Shown: positions 6,362-7,292 of the stretch, one piece after another | Layout: every line of letters starts with the position of its first letter | How positions within the stretch are numbered: the stretch's first letter is position 1 | NCBI GenBank assembly: GCA_937907205.1 | Contig: CALESE010000099.1 | Coordinates: forward strand, 1 to 7,292 | DNA from: an uncultured Romboutsia sp. | GTDB lineage: Bacteria; Bacillota; Clostridia; Peptostreptococcales; Peptostreptococcaceae | DNA length: 7,292 nucleotides | Reading direction: 5' to 3' | Notes under the pieces: model-generated | Seen by the model: only the letters and a program-made list of their open reading frames with translations | Databases searched by the model: none | What the model was told of the DNA's origin: nothing | Made by a program: the position numbers and the translations under genes

Positions 6362-6976
6362 ATGATTGATCGGCGACTTTTTAAAACCTTAGGGCTTATA
6401 CTTCTAGGGTCATTAATATTAGCATTTGGTTTTTACAATTTTTATTATTTAAATAATATAACTGAAGGTGGTGTACTTGGACTTTTATTATTATTAAAAA
6501 ATTTATTTAATATAGAACCATCAGTAGCAAACATAATAATTGATGGATTACTTCTTTTATTAGGATATAAATTTTTTGGTAAGAAGTTCTTTATATATTC
6601 TATATTTGCTTCAATAAGTTTTTCTATTATGTATAATTGGTTTGAATCTATAGGTCCAATTTTACCTAAAATAGATAGTATGCTTTTGTCAACTATATTA
6701 GCAGGAATAAGTGTAGGTATAGGTGTTGGGATTATAGTAAAAGCTGGAGCTGCAGCAGGAGGAGATGATGCTTTAGCTTTAATAATATCAAAATTTACAT
6801 CATTACATGTAGGGCAAGTATATATGTTGGGAGATATATCTATATTGCTTTTATCACTTTTATATTTATCTGTATTTGATGTGTTTTATTCACTTATAGA
6901 TGTAACTATAAGTGGTAAAGTAATAGATTATATTTATTATCACAGTAATAATAAAAATATAGTTGAAAATATATAA
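6362..6976 (+). CDS. YitT/DUF161-family membrane protein, short form lacking DUF2179
   Basis: Multi-pass membrane protein of the YczE/YyaS/YitT family; substrate and role are unknown. Hydrophobic segments lie near residues 8-28, 36-50, 55-72, 76-92, 107-127 and 155-180. The conserved N-terminal element is NITEGGVLGLLLLLKNLF (32-49). The second, GVGIIVKAGAAAGGDDALA (121-139), corresponds to the glycine-rich region often written as G-A-S-T-G-G-T-D in relatives. The protein stops at 204 residues with a polar tail, whereas many family members have about 280 and end in a cytoplasmic DUF2179 domain. The stop is followed at once by a good terminator, so this looks like a natural short form rather than damage. 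SD GGAAGGGG is at 6350-6357. Codons 4-5 are CGG CGA, rare arginine codons here. It has its own promoter and is divergent from yaaA. Confidence 0.8.
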   Translation: MIDRRLFKTLGLILLGSLILAFGFYNFYYLNNITEGGVLGLLLLLKNLFNIEPSVANIIIDGLLLLLGYKFFGKKFFIYSIFASISFSIMYNWFESIGPILPKIDSMLLSTILAGISVGIGVGIIVKAGAAAGGDDALALIISKFTSLHVGQVYMLGDISILLLSLLYLSVFDVFYSLIDVTISGKVIDYIYYHSNNKNIVENI

Positions 6977-7018
6977 TAAAAATAGTTAGAGTATAAATTT
7001 ATATTCTAGCTATTTTTA
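6977..7018 (+). terminator. Rho-independent terminator of the YitT-family gene
   Basis: A 19-pair stem, 6977-6995 with 7000-7018, contains two G-T wobbles and closes on loop AATT. The 3' arm ends in TATTTTTA. It begins immediately after the stop codon. Confidence 0.88.
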
Positions 7019-7071
7019 TCATATAAATATACATTTGAAACAGTATGACATAACAATAAAAAATATATATG

Positions 7072-7077
7072 TATAAT
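7072..7077 (+). promoter_or_regulatory. Possible -10 box for the gap remnant
   Basis: A perfect TATAAT lies 32 bases before the remnant's ATG. No good -35 is found at 16-19 bases; ATGACA at 7045-7050 is 21 bases away. Promoter function is uncertain. Confidence 0.25.
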
Positions 7078-7109
7078 GATTTTAAATGTATTATAAGGAT
7101 GATTTATTA

Positions 7110-7211
7110 ATGGCTATAAAGGTTGGTATGAATGGATTTGGAAGAATAGGTAGTGCAGTACTTAGAATAGCTCAAGAAAGATTTGATGAAAATGTTGAAT
7201 TAGTAGCCTAA
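7110..7211 (+). pseudogene. gap: Truncated glyceraldehyde-3-phosphate dehydrogenase, N-terminal 33 residues only
   Basis: The translation, MAIKVGMNGFGRIG (1-14) then a helix ending in ERFDENVELVA, is clearly the first beta-alpha-beta unit of a GAPDH Rossmann fold, including the NAD-binding GxGxxG (G9, G11, G14). A full enzyme has about 335 residues and continues after VELVA with an IND-type motif; here codon 34 is TAA. Nothing resembling the catalytic cysteine domain follows, and a terminator starts 34 bases later. A large internal or 3' deletion, or a partial duplication, is therefore more likely than a simple frameshift. The usual GRIGR has become GRIGS. An AAGGA SD (7095-7099) is kept, so the peptide may still be made, but it cannot be an active dehydrogenase. 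Confidence 0.82.
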
Positions 7212-7244
7212 ACAAATAAATTAAAAAATTAATATAATAAATAT

Positions 7245-7280
7245 ATAAGGTAGATAATGTATATTATTTACCTTATTTTT
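7245..7280 (+). terminator. Rho-independent terminator after the gap remnant
   Basis: A 14-pair stem, 7245-7258 with 7263-7276, contains one G-T wobble, closes on loop GTAT and is followed by TTTT (7277-7280). It is probably the original terminator of the gap gene or of a neighbouring unit. Confidence 0.85.
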
Positions 7281-7283
7281 ATA

Positions 7284-7292
7284 AAAAGGGGA
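7284..7292 (+). promoter_or_regulatory. Possible Shine-Dalgarno of a gene starting beyond the window
   Basis: AAAAGGGGA at the very end resembles the SDs of the 3D gene (AAAGGGGAA) and pgcA (AGAGGGGAA) in this window. No start codon is included, so this is only suggestive. Confidence 0.35.

Noticed and set aside
7212..7244. C-terminal GAPDH tail fused after the stop (frame T-N-K-L-K-N then stop)
   Set aside because: Six residues of low-complexity A/T-rich DNA are too few to call homology.

Overview
The window is a stretch of low-GC, AT-rich chromosome from a Firmicute. It is probably a Clostridia member, and the Peptostreptococcaceae/Clostridioides neighbourhood would fit. This rests on the strong A/T bias, AGA as the main arginine codon, strong purine-rich Shine-Dalgarno (SD) sequences, short T-tailed terminators and the gene families present. 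That placement is an inference, because no rRNA or marker gene is in the window. I see no phage, transposon, CRISPR, tRNA or rRNA. Most of the window is ordinary housekeeping and envelope genes, mostly transcribed as single genes. The points of interest are regulatory sites and one gene remnant.

Layout, left to right on the + strand unless stated. A TcyP-type L-cystine symporter gene (53-1441) ends in a strong terminator. Next come a WalR-box-like direct repeat and a promoter leading into a membrane-anchored DUF348-G5-3D cell-wall protein (1595-2374). A leader able to form alternative hairpins precedes an alpha-phosphohexomutase of the PgcA type (2487-4217), which has its own terminator. A six-helix YihY/BrkB family membrane protein follows (most likely start 4298, to 5146). 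It converges on a minus-strand yaaA (5966-5196, TTG start), and the two share a perfect 15-bp bidirectional terminator.

The 395-base gap between yaaA and the next gene (5967-6361) has no credible gene. It holds outward-facing promoters, an operator-like repeat over the yaaA -10 box, a perfect 16-bp inverted repeat with a third copy of one arm, and a weak terminator-like hairpin. A short YitT/DUF161 membrane protein without the usual C-terminal domain follows (6362-6976, terminated). The last 180 bases hold a 33-residue glyceraldehyde-3-phosphate dehydrogenase (GAPDH) N-terminus with an SD in front and its own terminator behind. The final bases look like the SD of a gene just outside the window.

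The genes do not form one pathway. Themes that can be defended are cell-envelope maintenance (3D protein; PgcA if it makes hexose-1-phosphate for wall or lipid glycosylation) and sulfur/oxidative stress (cystine uptake, YaaA). I found no clear new multi-gene system. The best leads are the WalR-like box in front of the 3D gene, the inverted-repeat cluster at 6013-6077, the truncated gap gene, and two protein-level substitutions (cation-site residues in TcyP; the lost SPAKT lysine in YaaA).
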